Counted from the stretch's first letter, positions 52,525-62,193 are shown. The stretch: 64,000 bases of DNA from Actinospica robiniae DSM 44927 (GCF_000504285.1 NZ_KI632511.1:2105372-2169371), one strand, 5' to 3'. The notes: generated by a model from the letters alone, not told the origin. Numbers and translations: made by a program.

Positions 52525-53997
52525 TCAGCGGGCCGGGGCGGCTTCGGCGGCGGGCGCCGATGCGTCCGAGGTGGTGACGGCCGGGAGGTGCGGTTCGGAG
52601 GCCCGGCGCAGGACGGTGAGGGCCGGGATGACGCCGGCCAGGGAGATCGCCGCGGTGGTCCACCAGACCCGGTGGAACGCGGTGGTCGCGACGGCCGCGT
52701 CGTGGGTCGCGTCGCCGAGGATGGCCACGGTGATCGCGACGCCGAGGGCGAGGCCGGTCTGGCGGATCATGTTGACGACGCCGGAGCCGGTGGCGAACGA
52801 GTGGGCCGGCAGGGACACGGTGGCGCTGGACATCACCGTGGGCAGGGTCAGCCCGACTCCGACGCCGGTCAGCAGCATCCCGCCGAGCACGCCGGCGGCG
52901 TAGTCCGGGTGCGCGTGGGCGCCGACGGCCCACCAGACGATGCCGGCGGTGAAGGCGACGCTGCCCGCGGCCGAGGTGAGGCCCGGGCCGAATCTGCGGA
53001 TCACCCGCCCGGCCACCAGGAAGGACATGGGCGGGACCATCAGCGGGCCGGGGGCTATCGCCAGGCCTGCGCGCAGGGCCGTCCAGCCCCACACCTGCTG
53101 CTCGAAAAGCACGATCGAGAGCAGCATCGCGCCCATGCCGACGGAGAAGAACACGGCGATCACCGAAGCTCCGGTGAAGGCGGGCGAGGCGAACAGGCTG
53201 GGGTGGATGAGCGGTGTACGGCTGCGGGCCGTGTGCGCGGCCAGGCCGGCCAGCAGGAGCGCGGCGGCCGCGAGGACGGCCAGGATCCGGGGCGAGGACC
53301 ATCCCCATGCCCCGCCCTGGACCAGGCCGAGGGTGAGGGCGGCCACACCGGCGGTGACCAGGACCGCGCCGAGCGGGTCGGGGCGTTCGATGGCCTGGCC
53401 GGGCAGGCGCGGCAGCCAGCGCGCACCGAGGACGAGCACGGCGAGCCCGATCGGCACGTTGACCAGGAAGACCAGCCGCCAGTCGACCGCGACGAGCAGT
53501 CCGCCCACGACCGGACCGAGCGAGGCTGCGACGCCGCCGAACGCGGTCCAGGCCCGGACCGCGCCGGCGCGCTTCTCGCGGGGGTAGGCGGCCAGCAGCA
53601 GGCTGAGCGAGGTCGGGGTGAGCAGCGCGGCGCCGGCGGCCTGAAGCACCCGGAAGCCGATGAGCATGCCCACGCCCGCCGAGACCGCACAGCCGGCCGA
53701 GGCCAGGGTGAACAGGGCGACGCCGAGCAGGAAGGCCCGGTCGCGCCGGTAGCGGTCGGCGAGCCGCCCGAAGAAGACCAGTAGTGCGGCGTAGACGATC
53801 GCGTAGGCGTTGAGCACCCAGGACAGTTCGCCGATGTCGCCGGCATGCAGGTCGGTCGCGATGCGCGGCAGGGCCACGTTGACGATGAACAGGTCGAGCG
53901 AGGAGAGCGCGACCCCGACCGAGACGATCAGCAGCACCTGGCCGGGGGTGGCCACGCGCCCCCGGGCTCCCGCCCCGGGCTGACTATTGATAACCAT
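52525..53997 (-). CDS. MFS drug exporter, DHA2 (14-helix) family
   Basis: 490 residues with about 14 membrane helices. LIVSVGVALSSLDLFIVNVALPRIATDLHA is the typical first helix and motif D1 of DHA2 proteins; FGRLADRYRRDRAFLLGVAL is motif A; FRVLQAAGAALLTPTSLSLL is motif C. Likely exports a drug or metabolite. The start at 53997 is 54 bp from the divergent HxlR gene, which may repress it. It shares an operon with the SDR downstream. Confidence 0.93.
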   Translation of the reverse strand: MVINSQPGAGARGRVATPGQVLLIVSVGVALSSLDLFIVNVALPRIATDLHAGDIGELSWVLNAYAIVYAALLVFFGRLADRYRRDRAFLLGVALFTLASAGCAVSAGVGMLIGFRVLQAAGAALLTPTSLSLLLAAYPREKRAGAVRAWTAFGGVAASLGPVVGGLLVAVDWRLVFLVNVPIGLAVLVLGARWLPRLPGQAIERPDPLGAVLVTAGVAALTLGLVQGGAWGWSSPRILAVLAAAALLLAGLAAHTARSRTPLIHPSLFASPAFTGASVIAVFFSVGMGAMLLSIVLFEQQVWGWTALRAGLAIAPGPLMVPPMSFLVAGRVIRRFGPGLTSAAGSVAFTAGIVWWAVGAHAHPDYAAGVLGGMLLTGVGVGLTLPTVMSSATVSLPAHSFATGSGVVNMIRQTGLALGVAITVAILGDATHDAAVATTAFHRVWWTTAAISLAGVIPALTVLRRASEPHLPAVTTSDASAPAAEAAPAR

Positions 53998-54013
53998 AGC
54001 TAGAACCTAGGCG

Positions 54014-54039
54014 GCTGGCTATGACTTCGTCAAGCCAGC
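54014..54039. promoter_or_regulatory. inverted repeat in the HxlR/MFS divergent promoter
   Basis: GCTGGCT-N12-AGCCAGC (54014-54039) lies between the MFS and HxlR starts and is a candidate HxlR operator. Confidence 0.5.
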
Positions 54040-54051
54040 TAAGATGGGGGC

Positions 54052-54570
54052 ATGGCAGTCGACGAGAAGGCAGGCGGGAACGGGGCGGACCCGACGGTGC
54101 GGATGACCGGCGCGCTCGATCCGCGCGGCGGCTGGACCGCCTCGGGGTGCACGGTGGCCAAGGCGGTGGACGTGGTCGGCAACCGCTCCGCGTTCCTGAT
54201 GCTGCGCGAAGCGTTCTACGGCACGACCCGGTTCGACGACTTCGCCGAGCGGGTCGGAGTGACGGAGTCGGTGGCCGCGGCGCGGCTCAAGAGCCTGGTC
54301 GAGGACGGTCTGCTGGAGAAGCGCCCGTACCGCGAGCCCGGCGAGCGCACCCGGTACGACTACCACCTGACCGAGAAGGGCGCGGACTTCTTCCCGGTGA
54401 TCACGGCACTGATGCAGTGGGGCGAGCGCTGGCTCGAGCCCTCCGGCGTGGAGATGCGCCACCGCGGGTGCGGGGCACTCGTGCACGCCGAACTGCGCTG
54501 CACGCACGGACACGCCGTGGACGTGCGGGAGACCGACCTCGTCCCCAAGGCGAAGGCTGAGGTTCGCTGA
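54052..54570 (+). CDS. HxlR family transcriptional regulator
   Basis: 172 residues. TASGCTVAKAVDVVGNRSAFL with the conserved Cys, MLREAFYGTTRFDDFAERVG, VTESVAAARLKSLVEDGLLEKRPY and the wing EPGERTRYDYHLTEKG make a HxlR winged helix; the conserved YHLTEKG is exact. These often sense oxidants or electrophiles through the cysteine. ATG at 54052 has GGGGG upstream. Divergent from the DHA2 exporter. Confidence 0.93.
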   Translation: MAVDEKAGGNGADPTVRMTGALDPRGGWTASGCTVAKAVDVVGNRSAFLMLREAFYGTTRFDDFAERVGVTESVAAARLKSLVEDGLLEKRPYREPGERTRYDYHLTEKGADFFPVITALMQWGERWLEPSGVEMRHRGCGALVHAELRCTHGHAVDVRETDLVPKAKAEVR

Positions 54571-54598
54571 CGCCGCAGCGGCGGCGCCTGACTGCGGG

Positions 54599-55609
54599 TC
54601 AGGGACGCCCGACGAGCGTGGAGCGGCGCACGACCAGCTCCGGCTGGAGCACGACCTGGCGGTGCTGGTGCTCGCCGGCGCCGTCGGTCTCCTCCAGCAG
54701 CATCTCGGCGGCGAGGCGGCCCATGGCGGCGGCCGGCTGGCGGACCGAGGTGAGCGGCACGGCCGCGGCGGAGGCGAACTCGATGTCGTCGTAGCCGACG
54801 ATGGCGATGTCGCGCGGCACGTTGAGCCCGGCGGCGAAAAGGGCCTGCAGCATGCCGAGCGCGAGCAGATCGTTGGCGCAGAACACTGCGGTCGGGCGAT
54901 GGGGCAGGCCGAGCAGCCGGGCGCCGGCGTCGCGGCCGGCGGCGACGTCGAGGGTCTCGGTGGGAAGCTCGGTGAGGGCTTCGGAGCCGAGGCCCGACTC
55001 GGCCAACACCGCCAGCGCGCCGGCCCGGCGGTCCCGGATCTGATGCAGGTGGGAGGGCCCGCTGACGTAGGCGATGTTGCGGTGGCCGGCGTCGAGCAGG
55101 TGACGCACCGCCAACGTGCCGCCGACGACGTCGTCGACCGACACCGAGCAGCCGCCGCCTCCCGCGCCGACCCGGTCCACCAGCACGAACGGTATGGCGT
55201 TGCGGCGCAGGCTCTGCACGGTCTGGCCGCTGTCGTCGGCGGGCGTGAGCAGGACGCCGCGCACCCGCTGCTCGGCGAACAGCGCCAGGTACTCGGCCTC
55301 CTCGCGTGCGCTCTGGTTGCTGTTGCAGACCATCACGCCCAGGCCGGCGCGGCGCGCGGTGCGCTCGGCGCCGCGGGCGATGTCGACGAAGAACGGGTTG
55401 CCCATGTCGAGCACGAGCAGCCCCATGATGCGGCTGTGCCCGGCCCGCAGCTGCCGGGCGTGCTCGCTGCGCACGTAGCCGAGTTCGGCGATGACGGCCT
55501 GGACCCGCTGGCGGGTGTCCGCGGCGACCGAGTCGGGACGGTTGATGACGTTCGAGACCGTGCCGACCGACACACCCGCGTGCCGCGCGACGTCCTTGAT
55601 GCCGACCAT
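54599..55609 (-). CDS. LacI family regulator, probably of the rhamnose genes
   Basis: 336 residues. HTH MVGIKDVARHAGVSVGTVSN, hinge YVRSEHARQLRAGHSRIMGL, then a sugar-binding periplasmic-binding fold (GNPFFVDIARGAERTARRAG, FVLVDRVGAGGGGC, FCANDLLALGMLQ, IAIVGYDDIEFASAAAVPLTSVRQP). ATG at 55609 is chosen over 55678 because the HTH starts there. It lies next to the rhamnose transport genes and is the natural candidate to bind the TGAAAC/GTTTCA palindromes between rhaT and rhaI. Confidence 0.9.
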   Translation of the reverse strand: MVGIKDVARHAGVSVGTVSNVINRPDSVAADTRQRVQAVIAELGYVRSEHARQLRAGHSRIMGLLVLDMGNPFFVDIARGAERTARRAGLGVMVCNSNQSAREEAEYLALFAEQRVRGVLLTPADDSGQTVQSLRRNAIPFVLVDRVGAGGGGCSVSVDDVVGGTLAVRHLLDAGHRNIAYVSGPSHLHQIRDRRAGALAVLAESGLGSEALTELPTETLDVAAGRDAGARLLGLPHRPTAVFCANDLLALGMLQALFAAGLNVPRDIAIVGYDDIEFASAAAVPLTSVRQPAAAMGRLAAEMLLEETDGAGEHQHRQVVLQPELVVRRSTLVGRP

Positions 55610-55683
55610 GGATACCTTCAGTCCGTCCTGCGTGCTCGATGCGGCGTAACGGCCCCCGCCTGGCCGTTTCGCTGCCATGTTAG

Positions 55684-55702
55684 GGCTAGGGCGCGTTTGA
55701 GG
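55684..55702. repeat. fragment of MITE terminus
   Basis: GGCTAGGGCGCGTTTGAGG, identical to 51636-51654 (left end of the MITE plus 5 bp of flank). No further element sequence follows. It overlaps the end of the collapsed rhaM and gives its TAG stop. Confidence 0.75.
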
Positions 55703-55835
55703 CCGCGCCGGGCGGGGCGGCGAGACGGAAGATCTCGGGCAGCGGGGCCATGGCGGCGTCGGGCGCGGTGCGCCTGCGCCGGTACTCGGCCAGACGCTCC
55801 GGCCGGATCTGCAGAGTGAAGCAGACTCGCTGCAC
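55686..55835 (-). pseudogene. rhaM: L-rhamnose mutarotase with a large internal deletion
   Basis: From GTG 55835 (GAGAGGG ribosome-binding site): VQRVCFTLQIRPERLAEYRR is the start of an L-rhamnose mutarotase, and APDAAMAPLPEIFRL its usual end, but the roughly 55 residues between them are missing, leaving about 49 residues instead of about 105. The tail (AAPPGAASNAP-stop) uses the MITE terminal repeat for its stop codon. The active site is lost, so it should not work. It sits after rhaS on the same strand behind a strong hairpin. Confidence 0.8.
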
Positions 55836-55860
55836 GATGATCGCCCTCTCAGATGTGGAT

Positions 55861-55894
55861 GCGCCGTCCCGGTGTGTCGCCACCGGGACGGCGC
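55861..55894 (-). terminator. perfect 14-bp hairpin after rhaS
   Basis: GCGCCGTCCCGGTG / CACCGGGACGGCGC with a 6-nt loop, 14 bp past the rhaS stop. It likely ends the transport operon or attenuates read-through into rhaM. Confidence 0.75.
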
Positions 55895-55907
55895 ACGGTC
55901 GGTGGAA

Positions 55908-57020
55908 TCAGAAGTTGAACTGGCCGATGTTGGATTTGTCGAACACGGTCGGCTGGCCGAGCGTCACCACGCCCTGCGCGCCGACGGTGAAGGAACCGAG
56001 GTCCCCGGCCGTGAAGGTCTGGCCCTGGGCGCCGGTGATCTGGCCGGAGGCGAGCGCCACGCAGGCGTACGCGGCGAGCTCGCCGAGCTTGGCCGGGTCC
56101 CACAGCTCGAAGGCCTGCACGGTGCCGTCGGTGACGTAGGCGCGCATGTCGTTGGGCGTGCCGAGGCCGGTCAGCAGGACCTTGCCCTTGTACTTCGAGC
56201 CGTCCAGGTACTGCGCGGCGGCCTTGATGCCCACCGTCGTCGGCGAGATGATGCCCTTGAGGTTCGGGTACTGCTGCAGCAGGCCCTGGGTTTGCTGGAA
56301 CGAGGTCTGCGCGTCGTCGTTGCCGTAAGCGATCTTGACTAGCTTCATCTTCGAGTACTGCGGCTTCTTCAGCTCGTCCTGCATGTACCCGATCCAGGTG
56401 TTCTGGTTCGTCGCGGTCTGCGCGGCGGAGAGAATGGCGATGTCACCGGTGTAGTCGAGTTCCTTGCCCAGCAGGTCCACCTCGGATCGGCCGATGTCCT
56501 CGGCGCTGGCCTGGGAGATGAAGATCTGCCGGCAGTCGGCGTTGGTGTCGGAGTCGTAGGTGACGACCTTGATGCCGTTGGCCATGGCCTGCTTGAGCGA
56601 GGTGCACAGGGCGCCCGGATCCTGGGCGGAGACGGCGATCGCGGAGACCTTCTGCTGGGTCAGTGTATTGACGTAGGAGACCTGGCCGGCGGTGTCCGTG
56701 GCCGAGGTGGTGCCGACTTCCTTGTAGGTCTCGCCCAGTGTCGTGAGCGCGGATTTGCCGCCGCCGTCCGAGATGGTGAAGTACGGATTGTTGACCTGCT
56801 TGGGCAGGAACGCCACGGTCAGCCCGGTCTTGGTGGCGGCGTTCGCGTTCGCCGAGGAGCTCGAACCGGCCACGGCCGCGGTGGACGCGGCGGCATCGGT
56901 CGAGCTCTTCGTCGCCCCGCTGCACGCAGACAGGCCCACAGCGAGCAGACCGCTTGCGGCCGCGGCCGCGAGCACGCGTGCCTTGACGGGGTGACCGCGG
57001 AACGGGTGAGCGTTGATCAT
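55908..57020 (-). CDS. rhaS: rhamnose ABC transporter substrate-binding lipoprotein
   Basis: 370 residues. Signal and lipobox: RVLAAAAASGLLAVGLSACSG (lipidated Cys); mature domain of the sugar-binding type I: LTVAFLPKQVNNPYFTISDG, AIAVSAQDPGALCTSLKQAM, VVTYDSDTNADCRQIFISQA, KGIISPTTVGIKAAAQYLDG. The context (two permeases, RhaT and rhaI) and the RhaS-like pattern VAFLPKQVNNPYF point to L-rhamnose. ATG at 57020 starts the lipoprotein signal; the longer frame is shadow. Last gene of the transport operon. Confidence 0.9.
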   Translation of the reverse strand: MINAHPFRGHPVKARVLAAAAASGLLAVGLSACSGATKSSTDAAASTAAVAGSSSSANANAATKTGLTVAFLPKQVNNPYFTISDGGGKSALTTLGETYKEVGTTSATDTAGQVSYVNTLTQQKVSAIAVSAQDPGALCTSLKQAMANGIKVVTYDSDTNADCRQIFISQASAEDIGRSEVDLLGKELDYTGDIAILSAAQTATNQNTWIGYMQDELKKPQYSKMKLVKIAYGNDDAQTSFQQTQGLLQQYPNLKGIISPTTVGIKAAAQYLDGSKYKGKVLLTGLGTPNDMRAYVTDGTVQAFELWDPAKLGELAAYACVALASGQITGAQGQTFTAGDLGSFTVGAQGVVTLGQPTVFDKSNIGQFNF

Positions 57021-57094
57021 GACTCTTCCTCTCGTGAAGGGCGACGCCGGTGTCGTTCCAGTCGTGGGGAACAGAAGGTGGTCCGACCGGTGGC

Positions 57095-58141
57095 TCAGGC
57101 TGTGGTCGCCGCGCCGGCCGGTAGGGCGGTGTGTGCTCGGCGGGCGCGGGCCGTGGCGATCTGCCGGGCGACGCGCGGGCCGAGGACGGAGATGACGAGC
57201 AGGACCCCGGTCACGACGATCTGTGATTGCGCCGAGACGTTGAGCAGGCTCATCACGTTCTGCAGGGTGCCGAGCAGGAACACCCCGGCGAGCGCGCCGC
57301 CGAGGGTGCCGCGTCCGCCGTCGAAGTCGACGCCGCCGAGTAGCACCGCGGCCACGACGGACAGTTCGAGGCCTGTGGCGTTGTCGTAGGTGGCGCTGGC
57401 GTAGTGCAGCACCCAGAACACGCCGGTGAGCGAGGAGACGAGGCCGGTGGCGACGAACAGCGACGCCTTGACCCGCTTGACGCGCAGCCCCGCGAACCAA
57501 GCGGCCTCGGGTGAGGCGCCGATGGCGAACACCGAGCGGCCGAAGCCGGTGGCGTGCAGGACGACGACGGCGATCACGGCCAGGACCAGCCAGGGGATCG
57601 CGGCCGTCGGGATGAAGCTGCCGCCGATCCGGCCGGAGCCGAAGTTCAGATAGGACTGCGGGAAATCGGTCACGGAGTTCGCGCCGAGCACGATCTGCGC
57701 GATTCCCCGGTAGGCGGCCATCGTGCCGATCGTCACGGCCAGGGAGGGCAGGCCGAGCCGAGTGACCAACAGAGCGTTGACGAGCCCGCACACGACGCCG
57801 AGTACCGCGCAGATCAGGATGATCATGTTGATGTTCATGCCGTCGTTCCACAGCGCGCCCATGACCGAGCCGGACAGTCCGACCGTCGAGCCGACGGACA
57901 GGTCGATCTCGCCCGAGGCCACCAGCATCGTCATCGGCAGCGCGATCGCCGCGATGGGCAAAGCGTTGCCGATCAGAAAGCTGATGTTCAGTGCATTGCT
58001 GAAGTCCCCGACGAACGCGTACGACGCGAGGATCAGCACGATCAGCAGAGCACTGACGACGGTGTCCCAGCGCACCGCGCCGCCCCATCGCCGCGCCGAG
58101 GCTGCCGGGCGGGTCACGGATGTCAGGGTCTTCTCGGTCAT
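57095..58141 (-). CDS. rhaQ: rhamnose ABC transporter permease (second)
   Basis: 348 residues, BPD_transp_2 family: WDTVVSALLIVLILASYAFV, ALPMTMLVASGEIDLSVGSTVGLSG (family signature), GLPSLAVTIGTMAAYRGIAQ, GGVDFDGGRGTLGGALAGVF. About ten membrane helices. ATG at 58141 overlaps the TGA of the preceding permease gene (ATGA), so they are translationally coupled. Assignment to P or Q is arbitrary. With the other permease it forms the membrane channel. Confidence 0.9.
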   Translation of the reverse strand: MTEKTLTSVTRPAASARRWGGAVRWDTVVSALLIVLILASYAFVGDFSNALNISFLIGNALPIAAIALPMTMLVASGEIDLSVGSTVGLSGSVMGALWNDGMNINMIILICAVLGVVCGLVNALLVTRLGLPSLAVTIGTMAAYRGIAQIVLGANSVTDFPQSYLNFGSGRIGGSFIPTAAIPWLVLAVIAVVVLHATGFGRSVFAIGASPEAAWFAGLRVKRVKASLFVATGLVSSLTGVFWVLHYASATYDNATGLELSVVAAVLLGGVDFDGGRGTLGGALAGVFLLGTLQNVMSLLNVSAQSQIVVTGVLLVISVLGPRVARQIATARARRAHTALPAGAATTA

Positions 58142-59175
58142 CGGGCGCTCCTCGCCGCTCGGGCCCGCTTGCGCAGCAGGTCGGCGATCCGCAGGGCCAC
58201 GACCCGGTCCACCGAGATGGCCAACAGCAGCAGGACTCCGTCGATCGCCTCGACCCACACCGAGCTGACGCCGATGGCGGGCAGGACGCTGTTGATGGAG
58301 GTCAGCAGCAGGGCACCGAGTGCGGCGCCGTAGACGCTGCCGGAACCCCCGGTGAAGCCGACGCCGCCGACCACGACCGCGCTGACCACGGTCAGCTCGT
58401 ATCCGGTGCCGGTGGCGGCGTCGGAGTAGCCGAACCGCGCCAGATAGAGCGCGCCGGCCAGACCCGCCAAAGCGCCGCACAGGATGAAGGCCCCGAAGAC
58501 ACGCTTGCGCGTTGCCACGCCGGCCAAGGCTGCTGCCTGCGGATTCGAGCCGAGCGCGTAGCACTCGCGGCCGCTGCGGTAGTTGCGCAGATAGTAGGCC
58601 ACTGCGATCAGCACGACGGCGGCGAGGATCGCCAGATACGGGATCGCCCAGATGCCGTCGTGCCCGAAGGTGGTGAACCCGGAGGGCAGCTGCGCCGCGG
58701 TGACCTCTCGCGAGCCGACCCACACCGAGTCGAGGCCGCGGATGATGTAGAGCGTGCCGAGCGTCACCACCAGCGAGGGAACCCTGCCGAGGCCGACCAG
58801 TAGCCCGTTGAGCACGCCGAACACCGCGCCTACGACGATCGCGATGAGCGCGGCGACGACGGGGCTGCCGCCGCCCTGCATATAGTCGCCGGCTGCGAAC
58901 GCTGAGACGCCGAGCACGGAGCCGACCGAGAGATCGACATTGCGAGTGATGACGACGACGGCCTCGCCGACCGCGACGAGCACGAGGACGGTCGCGTTGA
59001 GCAGCAGATCCTTGATGCCCTGCTCGGACAGGAAGGAGCTGTTGTCGATCTGCGTCGCCAGCAACATGAGTACGAGCACGGCGAGGATCGCCAGTTCGCG
59101 CATCTTCAGGACCCGATCGAGCAGGCTCGCGGGCGCTTGCGCCGCGACGTGCACGGGTTCGAGGGTGGCGGTCAC
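58138..59175 (-). CDS. rhaP: rhamnose ABC transporter permease (first)
   Basis: 345 residues, BPD_transp_2 family: [45 protein letters not shown] (signature), [43 protein letters not shown] at 59175 overlaps the RhaT stop (GTGA) and its own stop overlaps the next permease. Together with the second permease it makes the heterodimeric membrane part of the rhamnose importer. Confidence 0.9.
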   Translation of the reverse strand: MTATLEPVHVAAQAPASLLDRVLKMRELAILAVLVLMLLATQIDNSSFLSEQGIKDLLLNATVLVLVAVGEAVVVITRNVDLSVGSVLGVSAFAAGDYMQGGGSPVVAALIAIVVGAVFGVLNGLLVGLGRVPSLVVTLGTLYIIRGLDSVWVGSREVTAAQLPSGFTTFGHDGIWAIPYLAILAAVVLIAVAYYLRNYRSGRECYALGSNPQAAALAGVATRKRVFGAFILCGALAGLAGALYLARFGYSDAATGTGYELTVVSAVVVGGVGFTGGSGSVYGAALGALLLTSINSVLPAIGVSSVWVEAIDGVLLLLAISVDRVVALRIADLLRKRARAARSAR

Positions 59176-60701
59176 GCGCCGCTCCTGTTCGTCGTTCCGG
59201 TGGCCGCGGCCATCACCGACTGCTCGGTGGCCTCGCTCCGGGGTATCTCGGCGCTGATCCGGCCCTCGTGCATGACCAGCACGCGGTCGGCCATGCCGAG
59301 GATCTCCGGCAGGTCGGAGGAGATCATCAGGACCGCGACACCGTCGGCGGCCAGTTGCGAGAGCAGCCGGTGTACTTCGGCCTTGGTCCCGACGTCGATG
59401 CCGCGGGTCGGCTCGTCCACGATCAGCACGGCCGGCTTGGTGGCCAGCCACTTGGCCAGCACCACCTTCTGCTGGTTGCCGCCCGAGAGGGTCCCGACCA
59501 GGTCGCCCAGCCGTGCGTACTTGACCTGCAGCTTCGTCGCCCAGTCGAACGCCCGGTCGCGCTCGCCGGTGCGGCTCATCAGCCCGGCTGTGGAGGTCTC
59601 CTTCAGCCCGCTCAGGCCGATGTTGCGCTCGATCGACATCTCCATCACCAGGCCCTGCGCCCGCCGATCCTCCGGCACGAGCGCCAGCCCGGCGGCCATC
59701 GCAAGGCTCGGTGACCCGGGTCGCAGGATCCTGCCGTCGACCGTCACGCTGCCGGCGTCCCACTTGTCGACGCCGAACACCGCCCGGGCGACCTCGCTGC
59801 GCCCAGCACCTACCAGCCCTGCCAGCCCGACGATCTCGCCACGCCTGACCTGGAAGGAGACGTCAGTGAACACGCCCTCCCGCGTCAGCCTGCCGACCTC
59901 CAACGCCACCGCGCCGACCGTCGGGTCGTGCTGCTTGGGATACAGCTCCTCGAGCGTGCGCCCGACCATCCGCTGCACCAGATCCGACTCGGTCAGCCCG
60001 GCAACCGGCTCGCTCGCGACGAACGAGCCGTCCCGCAGAGTCGTCACCCGCTGGCAGAGTTCGAAGATCTCCTCGAGCCGATGCGAGATGAACAGCACCG
60101 CCGCGCCTTGCTCGCGCAGCGTGCGCACCACCGCGAACAGCCGAGCCACCTCGCTGCCGGTCAACGCTGCGGTCGGCTCGTCCATGATCAGCACCCCGGC
60201 ATCGAAAGACAGGGCCTTGGCGATCTCCACGAGCTGCTGGTCCGCGATCGACAGGCCGCGAGCGGGCCGGTCCGGATCCATGTCCACGCCCAGGCGGACG
60301 AAGAGCGACGCAGCTGCCTTATATACCGCGCGATGGTCGACCCGGCCGAACGAGCGCTTCGGCTGGCGGCCCATGAAGATGTTCTCGGCGACGGAGAGGT
60401 CGGGGAAGAGCGTCGGCTCCTGGTAGATCACGGCCACGCCGGCGTCGCGGGCGTCCGCGGGCCCGGCGAAGTCGACCGGCGAACCGTCCAGCAGCACGGT
60501 GCCCTCGTCCGGACGGTGCACGCCCGCCAGCACCTTGATCAAGGTGGACTTGCCGGCGCCGTTCTCGCCGGCCAGCGCGTGCGCCTCGCCGGCGTGGAGC
60601 TGGAGGGAGACCGCGCGCAGAGCGCGCACCGCACCGAAGGACTTGCTCACCCCCTCGAGCGCGAGGACCGGAACCCGCGGTTCCTGGTCGGCTGTCGTCA
60701 T
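59172..60701 (-). CDS. rhaT: rhamnose ABC transporter ATPase (two NBDs)
   Basis: 509 residues, sugar-importer ATPase with two nucleotide-binding halves. N-half: Walker [14 protein letters not shown], signature [16 protein letters not shown], Walker [13 protein letters not shown]-half: degenerate Walker [15 protein letters not shown], signature [16 protein letters not shown], Walker [15 protein letters not shown]. This RbsA/AraG-like pattern with the rhamnose context gives RhaT. First gene of the operon; an operator-like TGAAAT/GTTTCA palindrome is 42 bp upstream of its start. Confidence 0.92.
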   Translation of the reverse strand: MTTADQEPRVPVLALEGVSKSFGAVRALRAVSLQLHAGEAHALAGENGAGKSTLIKVLAGVHRPDEGTVLLDGSPVDFAGPADARDAGVAVIYQEPTLFPDLSVAENIFMGRQPKRSFGRVDHRAVYKAAASLFVRLGVDMDPDRPARGLSIADQQLVEIAKALSFDAGVLIMDEPTAALTGSEVARLFAVVRTLREQGAAVLFISHRLEEIFELCQRVTTLRDGSFVASEPVAGLTESDLVQRMVGRTLEELYPKQHDPTVGAVALEVGRLTREGVFTDVSFQVRRGEIVGLAGLVGAGRSEVARAVFGVDKWDAGSVTVDGRILRPGSPSLAMAAGLALVPEDRRAQGLVMEMSIERNIGLSGLKETSTAGLMSRTGERDRAFDWATKLQVKYARLGDLVGTLSGGNQQKVVLAKWLATKPAVLIVDEPTRGIDVGTKAEVHRLLSQLAADGVAVLMISSDLPEILGMADRVLVMHEGRISAEIPRSEATEQSVMAAATGTTNRSGA

Positions 60702-60742
60702 AAGGCGGGACTCCTGATCGTTTCGGCAGCTGAGGCAGGCTG

Positions 60743-60967
60743 TGAAATGTTTCAGAGGAATTGCCCGGGAGGCTAGCCTCGGCGCCGAGGGTCGTCAAGG
60801 GACTTGCCATCGTCCATGCTGCAGTCGGTGGAGGAGTGTTTGCTCAGCAAGATCGAGAAACTGAAACGGTTTCAGCTAGGCGGGTTCAGCGCGGTAGAAC
60901 CTCGACTCGGAGGCCTTGACGGGCCTCAGGTTGCTGACTACCTTTGCGCAATACTTGAAACGATTCA
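60743..60967. promoter_or_regulatory. LacI-type operators and promoter in the rhaT-rhaI divergent region
   Basis: Three palindromes of one type: TGAAAT-GTTTCA (60743-60754), CTGAAAC-G-GTTTCAG (60861-60875, perfect) and TGAAAC-GATTCA (60956-60967). A promoter toward rhaI has TTGACG (60916-60921) and TACCTT (60939-60944), 17 bp apart; the third operator lies just after its -10 element and would block the start site. The 321-bp gap contains no gene. Confidence 0.7.
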
Positions 60968-61022
60968 TGACTCAGCGGGCGGAGTTCCCGCTGCCGCGGC
61001 CGCGTGACCGAGAAGAGTGAGC

Positions 61023-62189
61023 ATGTCTGACATACCGGCCGTGAAGGCGGCGCTGGCGGCGCAGGTGATCGAGACTCCGTCGTGGGGCTACGGGAACTCG
61101 GGCACGCGCTTCCGGGTCTTTCCACAGGCCGGTGTGCCGCGCGATCCGTTCGAGAAGCTGGCGGACGCGGCGGCGGTGCACGCGGTGACGGGAGTTGCGG
61201 CGCCGGTGTCGCTGCACATCCCCTGGGACAGGGTCGCGGACTACGGCAAGCTGGCTGAGCATGCGGCGGGTCTGGGTGTCCGGATCGGGATGATCAACTC
61301 GAACACCTTCCAGGACGAGGACTACAAGCTCGGCAGCGTCTGCCACCCAGACCCGCGTGTGCGCCGCAAAGCGATCGATCATCTCCTCGAGTGCGTCGAC
61401 ATCATGGACGCGACCGGGTCGGACTCGCTCAAGCTCTGGTTCGCGGATGGCACCAATTACCCGGGCCAGGACGACATCGTGGCACGGCAGGACCGGCTGT
61501 TCGAGGCGTTGACCGCGGTCTACGCGCGGCTGGGTGACGGTCAGCGGCTGGTGCTGGAGTACAAGCTCTTCGAGCCGGCGTTCTACTCGACGGACGTCCC
61601 GGACTGGGGCACCAGCTACGCACACTGCCTCAAGCTCGGACCGAAGGCGCAGGTCGTGGTCGACACCGGTCACCACGCGCCAGGGGTGAACATCGAGTTC
61701 ATCGTGGCGTTCCTGCTGCGGGAGGGCAAGCTCGGCGCGTTCGACTTCAACTCCCGCTTCTACGCGGACGACGATCTGATGGTGGGATCGGCGGACCCGT
61801 TCCAGCTGTTCCGGATCCTGCACGAGGTCGCGAAGAACGGCGGCTTCGACCCCGCCAAGGGCGTCGCGTTCATGCTGGACCAGTGCCACAACATCGAGGC
61901 GAAGATCCCTGCGATCATCCGCTCGGTGATGAACGTCCAGGAGGCGACGGCCAAGGCGCTGCTCGTCGACCTCGACACCCTGCGCGCCGCACAATCCGCC
62001 GGCGACGTGCTCGGCGCGAACGCCGTGCTGATGGACGCGTACAACACTGACGTGCGCCCACTGCTGGCGGAGGTCCGTCAGGAGATGGGACTGCATCCGA
62101 ACCCCTTGGCCGCTTACCAGGCCAACGGGTACGCGGCGAAGATCGTCGCCGAGCGGGTCGGCGGCAACCAGGCCGGATGGGGAGCATAA
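61023..62189 (+). CDS. rhaI: L-rhamnose isomerase
   Basis: 388 residues, TIM-barrel sugar isomerase of the L-rhamnose isomerase type found in actinomycetes and Pseudomonas: IGMINSNTFQDEDYKLGSVC, LKLWFADGTNYPGQDD, LVLEYKLFEPAFYSTDVPDW, VVVDTGHHAPGVNIEFIVAF, AFDFNSRFYADDDLMVGSAD. The metal-binding E/D/H pattern of these segments looks complete. It converts L-rhamnose to L-rhamnulose. ATG at 61023 with GAAGAG upstream. No aldolase gene follows, which is unusual. Confidence 0.95.
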   Translation: MSDIPAVKAALAAQVIETPSWGYGNSGTRFRVFPQAGVPRDPFEKLADAAAVHAVTGVAAPVSLHIPWDRVADYGKLAEHAAGLGVRIGMINSNTFQDEDYKLGSVCHPDPRVRRKAIDHLLECVDIMDATGSDSLKLWFADGTNYPGQDDIVARQDRLFEALTAVYARLGDGQRLVLEYKLFEPAFYSTDVPDWGTSYAHCLKLGPKAQVVVDTGHHAPGVNIEFIVAFLLREGKLGAFDFNSRFYADDDLMVGSADPFQLFRILHEVAKNGGFDPAKGVAFMLDQCHNIEAKIPAIIRSVMNVQEATAKALLVDLDTLRAAQSAGDVLGANAVLMDAYNTDVRPLLAEVRQEMGLHPNPLAAYQANGYAAKIVAERVGGNQAGWGA

Positions 62190-62193
62190 GGCC

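Noticed and set aside
51804-55683. Idea that the SDR-exporter-HxlR-LacI block is a composite mobile unit between MITE copies
   Set aside because: Only one full copy exists; the other is 19 bp, there is no transposase, and the LacI gene fits the neighbouring rhamnose locus without transfer.
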